Positions 5,710 through 5,897 of a DNA stretch of 5,897 nt are shown one piece after another. How positions within the stretch are numbered: the stretch's first letter is position 1; each line of letters opens with the position of its first letter. Under the pieces are notes generated by a model, which was not told where the DNA came from, did no database searches, and worked only from the letters and a program-made list of their open reading frames with translations. This DNA comes from an uncultured Parasphingopyxis sp. (GTDB taxonomy: Bacteria > Pseudomonadota > Alphaproteobacteria > Sphingomonadales > Sphingomonadaceae): NCBI GenBank assembly GCA_905479515.1, contig CAJQMX010000285.1:1-5897 (forward strand). The letters run 5' to 3'. The translations under genes and the position numbers were made by a program.

Positions 5710-5767
5710 GGTTTTGACTCGCAGAGAAACCAAAGGTTTTTCAGGCGCTTAGCTGTTAAACAAAAGT

Positions 5768-5842
5768 TGGTTGGGGTGGCAGGATTCGAACCTGCGCATG
5801 GCGGCATCAAAAGCCGCTGCCTTACCACTTGGCGACACCCCA
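5768..5842 (-). tRNA. trnQ: tRNA-Gln (anticodon UUG)
   Basis: A complete 75-nt cloverleaf with encoded CCA. The acceptor TGGGGTG pairs with CACCCCA over all 7 bp. The D-stem is GCC/GGC with a 9-nt loop containing GG. The anticodon stem GCGGC/GCCGC encloses TTTTGAT, giving anticodon TTG (5808-5810), which reads CAA. A 5-nt variable loop follows, then T-arm GCAGG-TTCGAAT-CCTGC, discriminator A, and CCA. It delivers glutamine to the ribosome. Its 3' end points toward the defence genes, so it is a plausible insertion site for an island. No second copy of its 3' end is seen in the window. Confidence 0.97.
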
Positions 5843-5897
5843 AAATTTGCCGGCCTGTTTCTGGTAAGCCGCGCTGGTGAACGGGCCTATTATCCAG
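5843..5897. other. Upstream flank of tRNA-Gln, probably chromosomal
   Basis: This short stretch should carry the tRNA promoter on the minus strand. I see no convincing -35/-10 pair and no gene. It is too short for more. Confidence 0.3.

Larger units (their letters stand above)
5203..5767. other. Gene-poor spacer between operon leader and tRNA-Gln
   Basis: No ORF with a credible start is visible. The operon promoter should lie here. The AT-rich stretch near 5373-5390, which reads TATAAT on both strands, is one candidate, but it is about 170 bp from the leader ORF and its -35 is poor. The segment also holds a palindrome, one DnaA-box match, and a tandem 12-bp repeat (listed separately). No integrase, transposase or clear remnant of one is recognisable. 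Confidence 0.4.

Noticed and set aside
5604..5843. 79-codon minus-strand ORF
   Set aside because: It reads through the tRNA-Gln gene, and its product includes the translated T-arm sequence.
1..5897. CRISPR array
   Set aside because: No repeat-spacer periodicity with 25-40 bp repeats occurs; the only regular repeats are the 8-bp units at 5141-5180 and the 12-bp pair at 5685-5709.

Overview
The window is a stretch of bacterial accessory DNA lying against a chromosomal tRNA-Gln(UUG) gene. The proteins look proteobacterial. The tRNA and the decayed restriction gene look alphaproteobacterial to me, but that is an impression from memory and the sequence does not prove it. Every substantial gene is on the minus strand, so transcription runs from high to low coordinates. 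The 3' end of the tRNA faces the accessory genes, as expected for a genomic island inserted at a tRNA 3' end, but no integrase is visible.

Right part (about 5092-5842): tRNA-Gln with an encoded CCA, then a gene-poor spacer with a tandem 12-bp repeat, one perfect DnaA-box match, and an AT-rich palindrome. It ends in a leader holding a 31-codon ORF with the strongest Shine-Dalgarno sequence I noticed. Inside that ORF are four copies of WTGCCGRY spaced 11, 10 and 11 bp apart.

Centre (2083-5085): a tight two-gene operon. The first gene is an XRE-type DNA-binding protein with an unrecognised C-terminal domain. Its TAG stop directly abuts the ATG of a 748-residue ABC-type ATPase of the PrrC/RloC (AAA_13) group. 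The ATPase has all ABC motifs, a central CxxC that could form a zinc hook, and a C-terminal R-x3-E ... H arrangement like the anticodon-nuclease triad of PrrC and RloC. The best hypothesis is an abortive-infection or stress tRNase whose expression is controlled by the upstream HTH protein. This pair is the main candidate for a little-described defence system.

Left part (473-1935): two broken genes. One is the N-terminal fifth or so of a large MmeI-like (type IIG/IIL) restriction-modification protein, with an in-frame TGA and then loss of similarity. The other is an unrecognised gene of about 190 codons with an in-frame TGA near its middle. A restriction remnant beside an RloC-like gene suggests a decaying defence locus.

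Far left (1-472): no confident protein gene. It holds a possible 39-codon ORF and an unusually dense run of five perfect stem-loops (169-278), with more hairpins up to 442. This may be a structured RNA or an element end.
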